Of a DNA stretch of 64,000 nt, positions 26,038-40,186 are shown piece after piece (position 1 is the first letter of the stretch; each line of letters starts with the position of its first letter). The notes under the pieces are model-generated. The model saw only the letters and a program-made list of their open reading frames with translations, was not told the origin of the DNA and searched no databases. The stretch spans positions 434,001 through 498,000 of the forward strand of contig NZ_JASVDS010000004.1 in the NCBI RefSeq assembly GCF_030285365.1, written 5' to 3'. The translations under genes and the position numbers were made by a program. The stretch is from Roseateles subflavus. GTDB taxonomy: Bacteria; Pseudomonadota; Gammaproteobacteria; Burkholderiales; Burkholderiaceae_C.

Positions 26038-27429
26038 TCAGCACTCGACGATGTTCACGGCCAGGCCGCCGCGGGCCGTTTCCTTGTACTTGGTCATCAT
26101 GTCGGCGCCGGTGTCACGCATGGTCTTGATGACCTTGTCGAGGCTCACGAAGTGCGTGCCGTCGCCGCGCAGGGCCATGCGGGCGGCATTGATGGCCTTG
26201 ACCGAGGCGATGGCATTGCGCTCGATGCAGGGGATCTGCACGAGACCGCCGACAGGATCACAGGTGAGGCCAAGGTGGTGCTCCATGCCGATCTCGGCGG
26301 CGTTCTCCACTTGCGCGGGCGTGCCGCCCATCACCTGACACAGCGCGCCGGCCGCCATCGAGCAGGCCACGCCCACCTCGCCCTGGCAGCCGACCTCGGC
26401 GCCGGAAATGGAGGCGTTCTCCTTGTAGAGGATGCCGATGGCGGCGGCGGTGAGCAGGAAGTCCACCACGCCGTCCTCATTGGCACCGTGCACGAAGCGG
26501 CTGTAGTAGTGCAGCACGGCGGGCACGATGCCGGCGGCGCCGTTCGTGGGGGCCGTCACCACCCGGCCGCCGGCGGCGTTCTCCTCGTTCACGGCGAGGG
26601 CGTAGAGGTTCACCCAGTCCATCACCTGCAGCGGGTCGCGCAGCGCGGCCTCGGGATTGGCGGTGAGGTCGCGGTAGAGCTGTGCGGCGCGGCGCTTGAC
26701 CTTGAAGCCGCCCGGCAGAATGCCTTCCGTGCGCAGGCCGCGGCTCACGCAGTCCTGCATCACCTGCCAGATGCGCAGCAGGCCCGCCCGCGTTTCCTCG
26801 TCGCTGCGCCAGTGGCGCTCGTTGCGGCGCATCACCTCGGCGATGCTGATGCCGTGCGTCTGGGTGAGCTGCAGCAGCTCGTCACCCGTCTTGAAGGGGT
26901 AGGGCAGCACCGTGGCGTCCGGCGCGATGACCTTCTGCTTGCTGCCGTCGGCCGCCACCTCCTCGCTGACCACGAAGCCGCCGCCGACCGAGTAGTAGGT
27001 CTTCTCGGAGAGCAGCGCGCCTTCCGCGTCGAAGGCGCTGAAGCGCATGCCGTTGGCGTGGAAGGGCAGGCTCTGGCGGCGGAAGAAGACCAGGTCCTTG
27101 GCCTCGTTGAAGTCCACCCACTGCTCGCCCAGCAGCTGCAGGCGGCTGCCCTGGCGGATCTCGTCCAGGTAATGCGGCACCCGTTCGACATCGACGGTGT
27201 CCGGCTCATGACCGGCCAGGCCCAGCAGCACGGCGGTGTCACTGCCGTGGCCCTTGCCCGTGGCGCCCAGCGAGCCGTAGAGCTGCGACAGCACCCGGGC
27301 GGTGCGGGGCAGCAGGCCCTCGCTGCGCAGGCGCGAGACGAACAGCCGGGCGGCACGCATCGGGCCCACCGTGTGGGAGCTGGAGGGGCCGATGCCAATC
27401 TTGAACAGGTCGAAAACGGAAACGGCCAT
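26038..27429 (-). CDS. sdaA: L-serine ammonia-lyase (serine deaminase), iron-sulfur type
   Basis: The 463-residue one-chain enzyme has the N-terminal beta domain ([23 protein letters not shown]) and a C-terminal alpha domain. The latter has 4Fe-4S ligand regions [17 protein letters not shown] and [19 protein letters not shown]. It converts serine to pyruvate and ammonia. Placed last in the glycine cleavage cluster, it can remove serine formed from glycine. It starts 9 bp after the ASCH gene. Confidence 0.96.
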   Translation of the reverse strand: MAVSVFDLFKIGIGPSSSHTVGPMRAARLFVSRLRSEGLLPRTARVLSQLYGSLGATGKGHGSDTAVLLGLAGHEPDTVDVERVPHYLDEIRQGSRLQLLGEQWVDFNEAKDLVFFRRQSLPFHANGMRFSAFDAEGALLSEKTYYSVGGGFVVSEEVAADGSKQKVIAPDATVLPYPFKTGDELLQLTQTHGISIAEVMRRNERHWRSDEETRAGLLRIWQVMQDCVSRGLRTEGILPGGFKVKRRAAQLYRDLTANPEAALRDPLQVMDWVNLYALAVNEENAAGGRVVTAPTNGAAGIVPAVLHYYSRFVHGANEDGVVDFLLTAAAIGILYKENASISGAEVGCQGEVGVACSMAAGALCQVMGGTPAQVENAAEIGMEHHLGLTCDPVGGLVQIPCIERNAIASVKAINAARMALRGDGTHFVSLDKVIKTMRDTGADMMTKYKETARGGLAVNIVEC

Positions 27430-27438
27430 GGGGCTCTC

Positions 27439-27816
27439 TCAGGTGACGGCAGACTCGGCGAGGCTGCGCAGGCAGATGGTGTAGAGGCCGCCGCGCGCAG
27501 GCAGCGGGCTCAGCTTGGGAAAGATCGGGCGGACGTTGGCCAGCTTCCAGGCGAACATCCCCGGCGAGCCGGGCCACGGCTCCACGGACATTACATCGAC
27601 CAGGGCAACCCCGGCGGCGTCGGGGTCGAGCTGGTCGTCGGAGGCCACCTGGCGGCGGCTCTCGACGATCAGCAAGTCCCGCAGCGGCACCACGGGTGGG
27701 CGCCAGGAGCGCAGCTCGAGCGAATGACGCCCCTGGGCAATGAGCTTGCCCGCGGGGCTCAGCACGGCGAGGGCCGTGAAGCTCTGGTCCAACTGCGAAT
27801 CACTCGGGCTGTCCAT
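27439..27816 (-). CDS. ASCH-domain protein
   Basis: The 125-residue protein shows the ASCH pattern: ALAVLSPAGKLIAQGRHSLELRSWRPPVVPLRDLLIVES early on, then AGVALVDVMSVEPW and FAWKLANVRPI. ASCH is a PUA-like beta-barrel thought to bind RNA or modified nucleotides; some members are nucleoside deaminases or nucleases. The positively charged GKxxxELRSW motif is present. It sits between gcvP and sdaA on the same strand with short gaps, so it is probably co-expressed, although no known link to glycine metabolism exists. Confidence 0.75.
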   Translation of the reverse strand: MDSPSDSQLDQSFTALAVLSPAGKLIAQGRHSLELRSWRPPVVPLRDLLIVESRRQVASDDQLDPDAAGVALVDVMSVEPWPGSPGMFAWKLANVRPIFPKLSPLPARGGLYTICLRSLAESAVT

Positions 27817-27859
27817 GCTGCGGGCTCCTGCCGTGGCGGTGGCTGACGACGGACGGGCC

Positions 27860-30760
<2,901 letters not shown>

Positions 30761-30870
30761 GGCAAATCCTTCATCGGGGGCCGCCGGCGGCTCATGGCCT
30801 CGGGCGGCGGACCGGGCAGGGGGCTCGCAGGCGCAGTCCGGATCGAACGGCGGTGGCCCCCGGCAGATAC

Positions 30871-30903
30871 AAAAACGGGCACGGACTGGTCGGTCGGTGC
30901 CCG
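30871..30903 (-). terminator. Intrinsic terminator between gcvH and gcvP
   Basis: On the minus strand CGGGCAC (30882-30876 side) pairs with GTGCCCG over 7 bp, with inner GAC/GTC pairs, and is followed directly by TTTTTG. It lies 18 bp past the gcvH stop, inside what would otherwise be one gcvTHP transcript. Confidence 0.75.
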
Positions 30904-30921
30904 CTCTTCACCTCGCGGTGA

Positions 30922-31296
30922 TCAGCTGTTCTTGACCAGCTCGTCGTAGGCGGTGGCGTCCATCAGGGCGTCCAGCTCGGCCGGGTTCGACAGCTTGACC
31001 TTGAAGAACCAGCCCGAAGCCAGCGGGTCGGTGTTGGCCAGGGCCGGATCGGCGCGCAGGGCCTCGTTCACCTCGGTGATCTCGCCGCTGACGGGCATGT
31101 AGACGTCGGCGGCGGCCTTCACGGACTCGACCACGCCGGCCACTTCCTTCTCGGCGAAGGACTTGCCGACGGCGGGCAGGTCCACGAACACCACGTCGCC
31201 CAGCGCGTCTTGCGCATGGACGGTGATGCCCACGGTGGCGGTCCCGTCAGCGTTGATCTGGATCCACTCGTGGTCGGGGGTGTACTTGATGCTCAT
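30922..31296 (-). CDS. gcvH: Glycine cleavage system H protein
   Basis: The 124-residue lipoyl carrier has the lipoylated lysine in [19 protein letters not shown] and the typical start [23 protein letters not shown]. It shuttles the aminomethyl and reduced lipoyl groups between P, T and L proteins. The gene lies 100 bp after gcvT on the riboswitch-controlled transcript. Confidence 0.97.
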   Translation of the reverse strand: MSIKYTPDHEWIQINADGTATVGITVHAQDALGDVVFVDLPAVGKSFAEKEVAGVVESVKAAADVYMPVSGEITEVNEALRADPALANTDPLASGWFFKVKLSNPAELDALMDATAYDELVKNS

Positions 31297-31359
31297 GGTG
31301 TGCTCCGAATGTCGGGAGAAAAGACCAGGGAAAGAAACGAAAGAAAAGGGGGCAGGCGC

Positions 31360-31379
31360 CGGGGCCGCGTGCGGCCCCG
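31360..31379 (-). other. Perfect hairpin between gcvT and gcvH
   Basis: CGGGGCCGC and GCGGCCCCG flank a GT centre, giving a 9-bp perfect G+C palindrome 17 bp past the gcvT stop. The T-rich stretch on the minus strand comes about 20 bases later, so this is more likely a stability or partial attenuation element than a full terminator. Confidence 0.4.
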
Positions 31380-31396
31380 CGAGACCAGCCGCGGCA

Positions 31397-32524
31397 TCAG
31401 CCGCGGAAGTAGCGGTGCGGCGCGAACGGGGTGGCGGCGACGGTCATCGGCACGCGCTTGTCGCGCACCAGGGCGAAGACCTCGGTGCCCTGCGCGGCGA
31501 AGGCCGTCTGCACATAGGCGAGGGCCACCGGCTGGTTGACGGTCGGGCCCAGGGAGCCGCTCGTCACGACGCCGATCTCGGTGCCGTCGGCATTGACCAG
31601 CTTCGCGCCTTCGCGAACGGGCATGCGCTCGCCGGACACGAGGCCCACGCGCTTGCGCTGCACGCCGCCGGCCAGCTGGGCGTTGATGGTGTCGGCGCCG
31701 GGATAGCCGCCAGCACGGGCGCCACCGGCGCGCCGCACCTTCTGGATCGCCCAGGTCAGGGCGCCTTCCACGGGCGTCGTGGTGGTGTCGATGTCATGGC
31801 CATAGAGGCACAGGCCGGCTTCCAGGCGCAGGGTGTCGCGCGCGCCGAGGCCGATGGGCATCACTTCGGGCTGGGCCAGCAGCTTGCGGGCCAGCTCGAC
31901 GGCCTGGTCGTTGTGGACCGAGATCTCGAAGCCGTCCTCGCCGGTGTAGCCCGAGCGGGTCAGGAAGGTCTCGATGCCGTCCAGATTGAAGAAGCCGCCG
32001 GTCATGAAGGTCAGCTGGGCCACGTCCGGGTTCAGGCGGGCGAGGGCGGTGACGGCCTGCGGGCCCTGCAGCGCCAGCAGGGCGCGCTCGGGGGTGGGGA
32101 TCACTTCGCAGCGGCTGCCGATCTTGGCCTGCAGATGGGCCGTGTCCTGCTCCTTGCAGGCGGCATTGACCACCACGAAGATGTCGTCGGGACGGCGGCA
32201 GACCATCAGGTCATCAAGGATGCCGCCCTGCTCGTTCGTGAAGAGGGCGTAGCGCTGCTTGAAGACGGGCAGATCGACGATGTCCACCGGCACGATGGAT
32301 TCCAGCGCGGCGCCGGCGTCGGCGCCCACGAGGCGCAGCTGGCCCATGTGGGAGACATCGAACAGGCCGGCGGCGGTGCGGGTGTGCTTGTGCTCGGCGA
32401 GGATGCCGGCCTTGTACTGCACGGGCATGTCGTAGCCGCCGAAGGGCACCATCTTGGCGCCGAGTTCGACGTGCAGGGCGTGCAGGGGGGTCTTCTTGAG
32501 GTCGGCGGGCGCGGTGGCGGACAT
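31397..32524 (-). CDS. gcvT: Aminomethyltransferase, glycine cleavage T protein
   Basis: The 375-residue enzyme transfers the methylene group from GcvH to tetrahydrofolate and releases ammonia. Typical segments are [46 protein letters not shown] and the C-terminal [14 protein letters not shown]. It is the first gene after the glycine riboswitch. GAAGGA stands ahead of the ATG and is followed by AACCGTTCC. Confidence 0.97.
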   Translation of the reverse strand: MSATAPADLKKTPLHALHVELGAKMVPFGGYDMPVQYKAGILAEHKHTRTAAGLFDVSHMGQLRLVGADAGAALESIVPVDIVDLPVFKQRYALFTNEQGGILDDLMVCRRPDDIFVVVNAACKEQDTAHLQAKIGSRCEVIPTPERALLALQGPQAVTALARLNPDVAQLTFMTGGFFNLDGIETFLTRSGYTGEDGFEISVHNDQAVELARKLLAQPEVMPIGLGARDTLRLEAGLCLYGHDIDTTTTPVEGALTWAIQKVRRAGGARAGGYPGADTINAQLAGGVQRKRVGLVSGERMPVREGAKLVNADGTEIGVVTSGSLGPTVNQPVALAYVQTAFAAQGTEVFALVRDKRVPMTVAATPFAPHRYFRG

Positions 32525-32587
32525 GGAACGGTTTCCTTCGAGGGCACTCTGAAACCCCGCCCGGGTGGTGACCCAGGACTGGGGAGC

Positions 32588-32798
32588 TGCCCTCGCTGTC
32601 CGCTTTACCTGAGAGATTGGCCACCGGCGTATCGCCCGCAGCTTGCCCCTTCGGTGGACGGGTTCAGGACCCGCCTCTCTCCAGTGAGGAACGTTCCGGT
32701 CGGAACGTTTTGTCAGTCCTTTTGCCTGAGCGTTCGAAGCGTGGGATCACCAATGCCTCTGCGCCTTCGGCGGCTCCCGCTAGAGAGCTCTCTCCTGA
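32588..32798 (-). promoter_or_regulatory. Tandem glycine riboswitch upstream of gcvT
   Basis: Read on the minus strand, aptamer 1 runs from about 32798 to 32712 (GGAGAGAGC ... GCCGAAGGCGCAGAGG ... CTCAGGCAAAAGGAC). Aptamer 2 runs from about 32684 to 32590 (GGAGAGAGG ... CACCGAAGGGGCAAGC ... CTCTCAGGTAAAGCGGAC). These are the conserved glycine-aptamer cores. At the 3' end CGAGGGCA (32595-32588) can pair with TGCCCTCG (32546-32539), next to the GAAGGA Shine-Dalgarno of gcvT. That offers a simple switch: glycine binding would hold the first strand and expose the ribosome site. Confidence 0.95.
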
Positions 32799-32840
32799 CC
32801 GGGCGCATTGTAGCCACGGAATCACCCTGGCCGGCAAGAG

Positions 32841-32857
32841 ATTAAGGGGCCGCTAAG
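32841..32857 (+). promoter_or_regulatory. TTAAG-type direct repeat (PmrA/QseB-like box) upstream of response regulator
   Basis: ATTAAG (32841-32846), 5 bp, then GCTAAG (32852-32857): the TAAG cores are exactly 11 bp apart. This matches the PmrA/QseB type of box (TTAAG, five bases, TTAAG). It lies 63 bp before the regulator gene and suggests autoregulation. A similar box precedes the protease gene. Confidence 0.55.
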
Positions 32858-32920
32858 CCCCGGGGGCTTCTTGCGTGGAGAATTCTCCTTTTGATCCGGC
32901 CCCATGCCCCGGGCGAGACC

Positions 32921-33580
32921 ATGAGACTGCTGCTCGTCGAAGACGACCTGATGATCGGTGAACCGCTGCTGGACCTGCTGCGGGCCGAGGGCTATGCCGT
33001 GGACTGGGTGCGCGACGGCGAGATGGCCGACACCGCCCTCGTCAGCCAGAACTACGACCTGCTGATCCTCGACCTCGGTCTGCCCAAGGCCGACGGCATG
33101 ACCGTGCTGAAGCAGCTGCGCGGCCGCAAGCAGACGCTGCCGGTGCTCATCGCCACGGCCCGGGACGCGCTGGAGCAGCGCATCGCCGGCCTGGACGCCG
33201 GGGCGGACGACTACGTGCTCAAGCCCTACGAGTTCCACGAGCTGCTGGCCCGCATCCGCGCGCTGCTGCGCCGGGCGCAGGGCCGCGCCGAGCCGGTCTA
33301 CGAGCACAAGGGCGTCGCCATCAACCCCGCCACCCGCGAGGTCAGCAAGGACGGCCGCGAGGTCGTGCTCTCGGCCCGCGAGTGGGCGGTGCTGGAGCCG
33401 CTGCTGGCGCGGCCGGGCATCGTCCTCTCGCGCCAGCAGCTGGAGGAGAAGCTCTACGGCTGGAAGGACGAGATTTCCAGCAATGCGGTGGAGGTCTACA
33501 TCCACGGTCTGCGCAAGAAGCTCGGCGCCGAGCTGATCCAGAACGTGCGGGGCGTGGGCTACCGCGTGCCCAAGGAATGA
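32921..33580 (+). CDS. Response regulator, OmpR family, QseB/PmrA-like
   Basis: The 220-residue regulator has a receiver domain (LLLVEDDLMIG, Asp51 in LILDLGLPKADG, Lys in VLKPYEF) and a winged helix (about 125-218; NAVEVYIHGLRKKLGAELIQNVRGVGYRV). The start MRLLLVED fits the family; the longer frame begins with TTG and adds nothing protein-like. The kinase gene overlaps its stop by ATGA. Two TTAAG-type boxes in the region fit its subfamily. Confidence 0.93.
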   Translation: MRLLLVEDDLMIGEPLLDLLRAEGYAVDWVRDGEMADTALVSQNYDLLILDLGLPKADGMTVLKQLRGRKQTLPVLIATARDALEQRIAGLDAGADDYVLKPYEFHELLARIRALLRRAQGRAEPVYEHKGVAINPATREVSKDGREVVLSAREWAVLEPLLARPGIVLSRQQLEEKLYGWKDEISSNAVEVYIHGLRKKLGAELIQNVRGVGYRVPKE

Positions 33581-34971
33581 AGGCGGCGGCCCTGCTGGCC
33601 GGGGTGCGTCGCGCCCTGATGCCGCGCTCGCTGCGCCAGCGGCTGCTGCTCTTCCTGCTGGCCGCCGTCTCGCTGGCCGCCTTCCTGCAGGCCTACAGCG
33701 CCTACCGCACGGCGCTGGCCGAGGCCGACCAGCTCTTCGACTACCAGATGCAGCAGATGGCCTTCTCGCTGCGCGGCAGCGTGGCCGGGCCGGGCAGCGG
33801 CACCATCTCGCTGCCGCTGGGCGAGCAGCAGAGCTTCGACTTCCACGTGCAGGTCTGGGGTCTGGACGGCGCCTCCATGTTCCGCTCGCCCGGCCCCTGG
33901 CTGCTGCCGCAGCGCGCGGTGCTGGGCTTCTCCGATGTGAGTGACCGCGGCCGGACCTACCGCGTCTTCTCCGTCCAGACGGCCGACCAGGTCATCCAGG
34001 TGGCGCAGGATCTCTCGGTGCGCCGCCGCATGGCCTCGCAACTGGCCTGGCGCACGGCGATGCCGACCCTGCTGATGCTGCCGCTGCTGGGCCTGGTGGT
34101 GTGGGGCGTGATCAGCCGCTCGCTGGCGCCCGTCGAGCGCGTGCGGGCGCAGCTGGCGGGCCGCGCGCCGGGGGACCTCGCGCCCGTGCCGGCCGGGGAC
34201 CTGCCCGGCGAGTTGCGGCCCATGGTGCAGGAATTCAACGCGCTGCTGGGCCGGGTGCGCCGCGCCTTCGAGGACCAGCAGCACTTCGTCGCCGACGCCG
34301 CCCATGAGCTGCGCACGCCGCTGGCCGCGCTCAAGCTGCAGCTGCAGGCGCTGCGCCAGGGCGGCGAGCGGGCCGAGGGCAGCGAGCCCGGCCTGCAGCG
34401 CCTGGAACAGGGCATCGAACGCGCCTCGCACCTGATCGAGCAGCTGCTGTCCCTGGCCCGCCAGGAAGGCGCCGCCGCCCCGCAGGCGCGCGTGCCCGTC
34501 GCACTGGACGAGCTCTGCCGGCAGGCCGTCGCGGACGCCAGCGAGCTGGGGGCGCTGCGGAGCGTGGACGTCGGGCTCGACGTGTGCGATCCGGCCTGCG
34601 TGATGGGGCAGGGCGACGGCCTCAGAGTGCTGCTGCGCAACCTGCTGGACAACGCCATCAAGTACAGCCCCGCGGGCGGGCAGGTGGACCTGAGCCTGCA
34701 TGCCACGCCGGGGGAGGGTCAGGTCTTGCTGGTCGTGGAGGACAGCGGCCCGGGCATCCCGCCGCAGGAACGCCAGCGGGTCTTCGACCGCTTCTACCGC
34801 AGCTCGAAGGCGGCCACGCAGGCCCCGGGCAGCGGGCTCGGCCTCGCCATCGTGCGGGCCATCGCCGAGCGCCATGGCGCGCAGCTGCGGCTGGACCAGT
34901 CCCGGCGCCTCGGAGGGCTGCAGGTCGAGGTGCGGCTCCCGGCGGCCGAGCCGGGGCCGGCGTCGGTCTGA
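33577..34971 (+). CDS. Sensor histidine kinase, QseC/PmrB-like
   Basis: The 464-residue kinase has helices at about 20-40 and 160-180 around a 115-residue periplasmic domain, a HAMP-like linker and the phosphoacceptor DAAHELRTPLAAL (His243). The ATPase domain has NLLDNAIKYSP, EDSGPGIPP and GSGLGLAIVRAIAERHG. It is translationally coupled to the regulator by an ATGA overlap. The signal is unknown; this group senses cations, cationic peptides or catechols in studied species. Confidence 0.92.
   Translation: MKAAALLAGVRRALMPRSLRQRLLLFLLAAVSLAAFLQAYSAYRTALAEADQLFDYQMQQMAFSLRGSVAGPGSGTISLPLGEQQSFDFHVQVWGLDGASMFRSPGPWLLPQRAVLGFSDVSDRGRTYRVFSVQTADQVIQVAQDLSVRRRMASQLAWRTAMPTLLMLPLLGLVVWGVISRSLAPVERVRAQLAGRAPGDLAPVPAGDLPGELRPMVQEFNALLGRVRRAFEDQQHFVADAAHELRTPLAALKLQLQALRQGGERAEGSEPGLQRLEQGIERASHLIEQLLSLARQEGAAAPQARVPVALDELCRQAVADASELGALRSVDVGLDVCDPACVMGQGDGLRVLLRNLLDNAIKYSPAGGQVDLSLHATPGEGQVLLVVEDSGPGIPPQERQRVFDRFYRSSKAATQAPGSGLGLAIVRAIAERHGAQLRLDQSRRLGGLQVEVRLPAAEPGPASV
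34715..34729 (+). repeat. 15-base word AGGGTCAGGTCTTGC, inside kinase gene
   Basis: One of five exact copies of AGGGYCAGGTCTTGC in the window. Here it encodes EGQVLL with the uncommon codons GGT and TTG. The identity with the copy in nirD extends to 18 bases. Confidence 0.6.
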
Positions 34972-34986
34972 TCGCCGGGGCCGGCG

Positions 34987-35001
34987 GCAAGACCTGGCCC
35001 T
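34987..35001 (-). repeat. 15-base word AGGGCCAGGTCTTGC, intergenic, minus strand
   Basis: Exact copy of the recurring word, 16 bp after the kinase stop and 272 bp from the copy inside the kinase gene, in opposite orientation. Confidence 0.6.
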
Positions 35002-35019
35002 CAGGACGGGCTCAGCTTC

Positions 35020-35036
35020 GTTAAGCGACTTCTAAG
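35020..35036 (+). promoter_or_regulatory. TTAAG-type direct repeat upstream of the protease gene
   Basis: GTTAAG (35020-35025), 5 bp, TCTAAG (35031-35036); counted as TAAGCGAC the repeat is identical over 8 bases with an 11-bp period (35022 and 35033). It has the same layout as the box ahead of the response regulator gene, so the system probably activates the protease. Confidence 0.6.
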
Positions 35037-35097
35037 CGACGCGCTCCACAGTCACTGCCATCGCGACCTCCGGGTCGCAGCAGCCAAGGAGAACGCC

Positions 35098-36660
35098 ATG
35101 AAAGAACCTCGCTCCATCCGCATGATCCCGGCCCGCCGGCTGGTCTGGGCCCTGGTGGCGGCCGGCGTGCTCGGCGCCGCCGGTGGTGCGGGCGCCATGC
35201 ACGCCAGCACCACGATCAAGACCAGCACCTCCGCCACGCCGGCCTCGACCGACGGCGGCGCCGTGAGCAGCCCCGTGCTGGCCAGTGCGGCACCGGTCGC
35301 GGGCACGGCCGCGCCGGCCGCCGCCCTCACGCCGCCGCCCGCCGGTCTTCCGGACTTCGCCACCATCGCGGCCCGCCAGGGCGTGGCGGTGGTGAACATC
35401 AGCGTCACCGGTACCGTGAAGACGCCGGTGCAGCGTCGCGGCCAGATGCCGGACCTCGACCCGGACGACCCCTTCGCCGAGTTCTTCCGGCGCTTCCAGC
35501 CCCAGCTCCCGCGTGGCGGCGAGATGCCCACGCGTGGCCAGGGCTCCGGCTTCATCGTGTCGGAGGACGGCACCATCCTCACCAATGCCCACGTGGTGCG
35601 CGATGCCTCCGAGGTCACCGTCAAGCTGACGGACCGCCGCGAGTTCAAGGCCAAGGTCCTCGGCTCAGATCCCAAGACCGACGTCGCCGTGCTGAAGATC
35701 GAGGCCAAGGGGCTGCCCACGGTGACCCTGGGCAGCACGCAGAACCTGCGCGTGGGGGAATGGGTGCTGGCCATCGGCTCGCCCTTCGGCTTCGAGAACA
35801 GCGTCTCGGCCGGTGTCGTGAGCGCCAAGGGCCGCGCGCTGCCGCAGGAGAGCTTCGTGCCCTTCCTGCAGACCGACGTCGCCATCAACCCCGGCAACTC
35901 CGGCGGCCCGCTGTTCAACGCGCGCGGCGAGGTGGTGGGCATCAATTCGCAGATCTACAGCCAGAGCGGCGGCTACCAGGGCCTGTCCTTCGCGATCCCC
36001 GTCGAGGTGGCTCAGCGCGTGCGCCAGCAGATCGAGAAGGGCGGCAAGGTGCAGCACGCCCGCCTGGGCATCACGGTGCAGGACGTGAACCAGGGCTTCG
36101 CGGACTCCTTCAAGCTGGCGCGGCCGGAAGGCGCGCTGGTGGCCAGCATCGAGGACGGCAGCGCCGGCGCCAAGGCGGGCCTGAAGTCGGGTGACGTGAT
36201 CCTGAAGTTCAACGGCCAGCCCATCGTGGCCAGCGGGGACCTGCCGGCCCTGGTCGGCCAGGCCCTGCCGGGCGAGGCCGCCACGCTGGAGGTCTGGCGC
36301 CACGGCAAGCTCGAGACGCTCAAGGCCAAGCTCGGGGATGACGGCGAGCGCAAGGGCCGCGTGGCCAAGGCCGACGACGAGGCGGGCCCGCAGCAGGGCC
36401 GGCTGGGTCTCGCCCTGCGGCCGCTGGAGCCCCAGGAGCGCCGGGACAGCGGCATGAAGGAGGGCCTGGTGATCGACGACGTCAGCGGCCCCTCCGCGCT
36501 GGCCGGGGTGCGTCCGGGTGACGTGCTGCTGGCCGTGAACGGCACGCCCGTGAGCTCGGTGGAGCAGGTCCGCAGCGTGGTCGCCGGGGCCGAGAAGTCC
36601 GTGGCCCTGCTGGTGCAGCGCGGGCGGGACCGCATCTTCGTGCCTGTGAAGCTCGGCTGA
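35098..36660 (+). CDS. DegP/HtrA (Do family) periplasmic serine protease
   Basis: The 520-residue protein has an N-terminal membrane anchor or signal (about 13-35), an alanine/threonine/proline-rich linker and a trypsin-like domain. The catalytic triad is His165 (LTNAHVV), Asp195 (KTDVAVLKI) and Ser268 (NPGNSGGP). Two PDZ domains follow (about 310-400 and 420-515). It degrades or refolds damaged envelope proteins. AAGGAGAACGCC precedes the start. Its place after the two-component genes and the shared upstream box point to an envelope-stress output. Confidence 0.93.
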   Translation: MKEPRSIRMIPARRLVWALVAAGVLGAAGGAGAMHASTTIKTSTSATPASTDGGAVSSPVLASAAPVAGTAAPAAALTPPPAGLPDFATIAARQGVAVVNISVTGTVKTPVQRRGQMPDLDPDDPFAEFFRRFQPQLPRGGEMPTRGQGSGFIVSEDGTILTNAHVVRDASEVTVKLTDRREFKAKVLGSDPKTDVAVLKIEAKGLPTVTLGSTQNLRVGEWVLAIGSPFGFENSVSAGVVSAKGRALPQESFVPFLQTDVAINPGNSGGPLFNARGEVVGINSQIYSQSGGYQGLSFAIPVEVAQRVRQQIEKGGKVQHARLGITVQDVNQGFADSFKLARPEGALVASIEDGSAGAKAGLKSGDVILKFNGQPIVASGDLPALVGQALPGEAATLEVWRHGKLETLKAKLGDDGERKGRVAKADDEAGPQQGRLGLALRPLEPQERRDSGMKEGLVIDDVSGPSALAGVRPGDVLLAVNGTPVSSVEQVRSVVAGAEKSVALLVQRGRDRIFVPVKLG

Positions 36661-36695
36661 TCGCCACGTCCGTTGGCACAACGGCACGATGAAGA

Positions 36696-36724
36696 AAGGG
36701 CGCCCCGCGGGGCGCCCTTGTCGT
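36696..36724. terminator. Bidirectional intrinsic terminator
   Basis: A perfect 24-bp palindrome (36696-36719; AAGGGCGCCCCG and its complement) with AAG before and TTGTCGTT after. It serves the protease gene and the converging amidohydrolase gene. Confidence 0.75.
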
Positions 36725-36743
36725 TCAGGGGAGCCGGGGCTCC

Positions 36744-40076
<3,333 letters not shown>

Positions 40077-40186
40077 GGCGCGCGAGCATAGCCCGCGCCC
40101 TGACGGCCGCCATCAGGGGCTCCCTGAACGGCGGTTTTCAAGGCGCGAACGGCGGCAGCCGCGCGCACCGGGCGGCCCTGCCGGTG

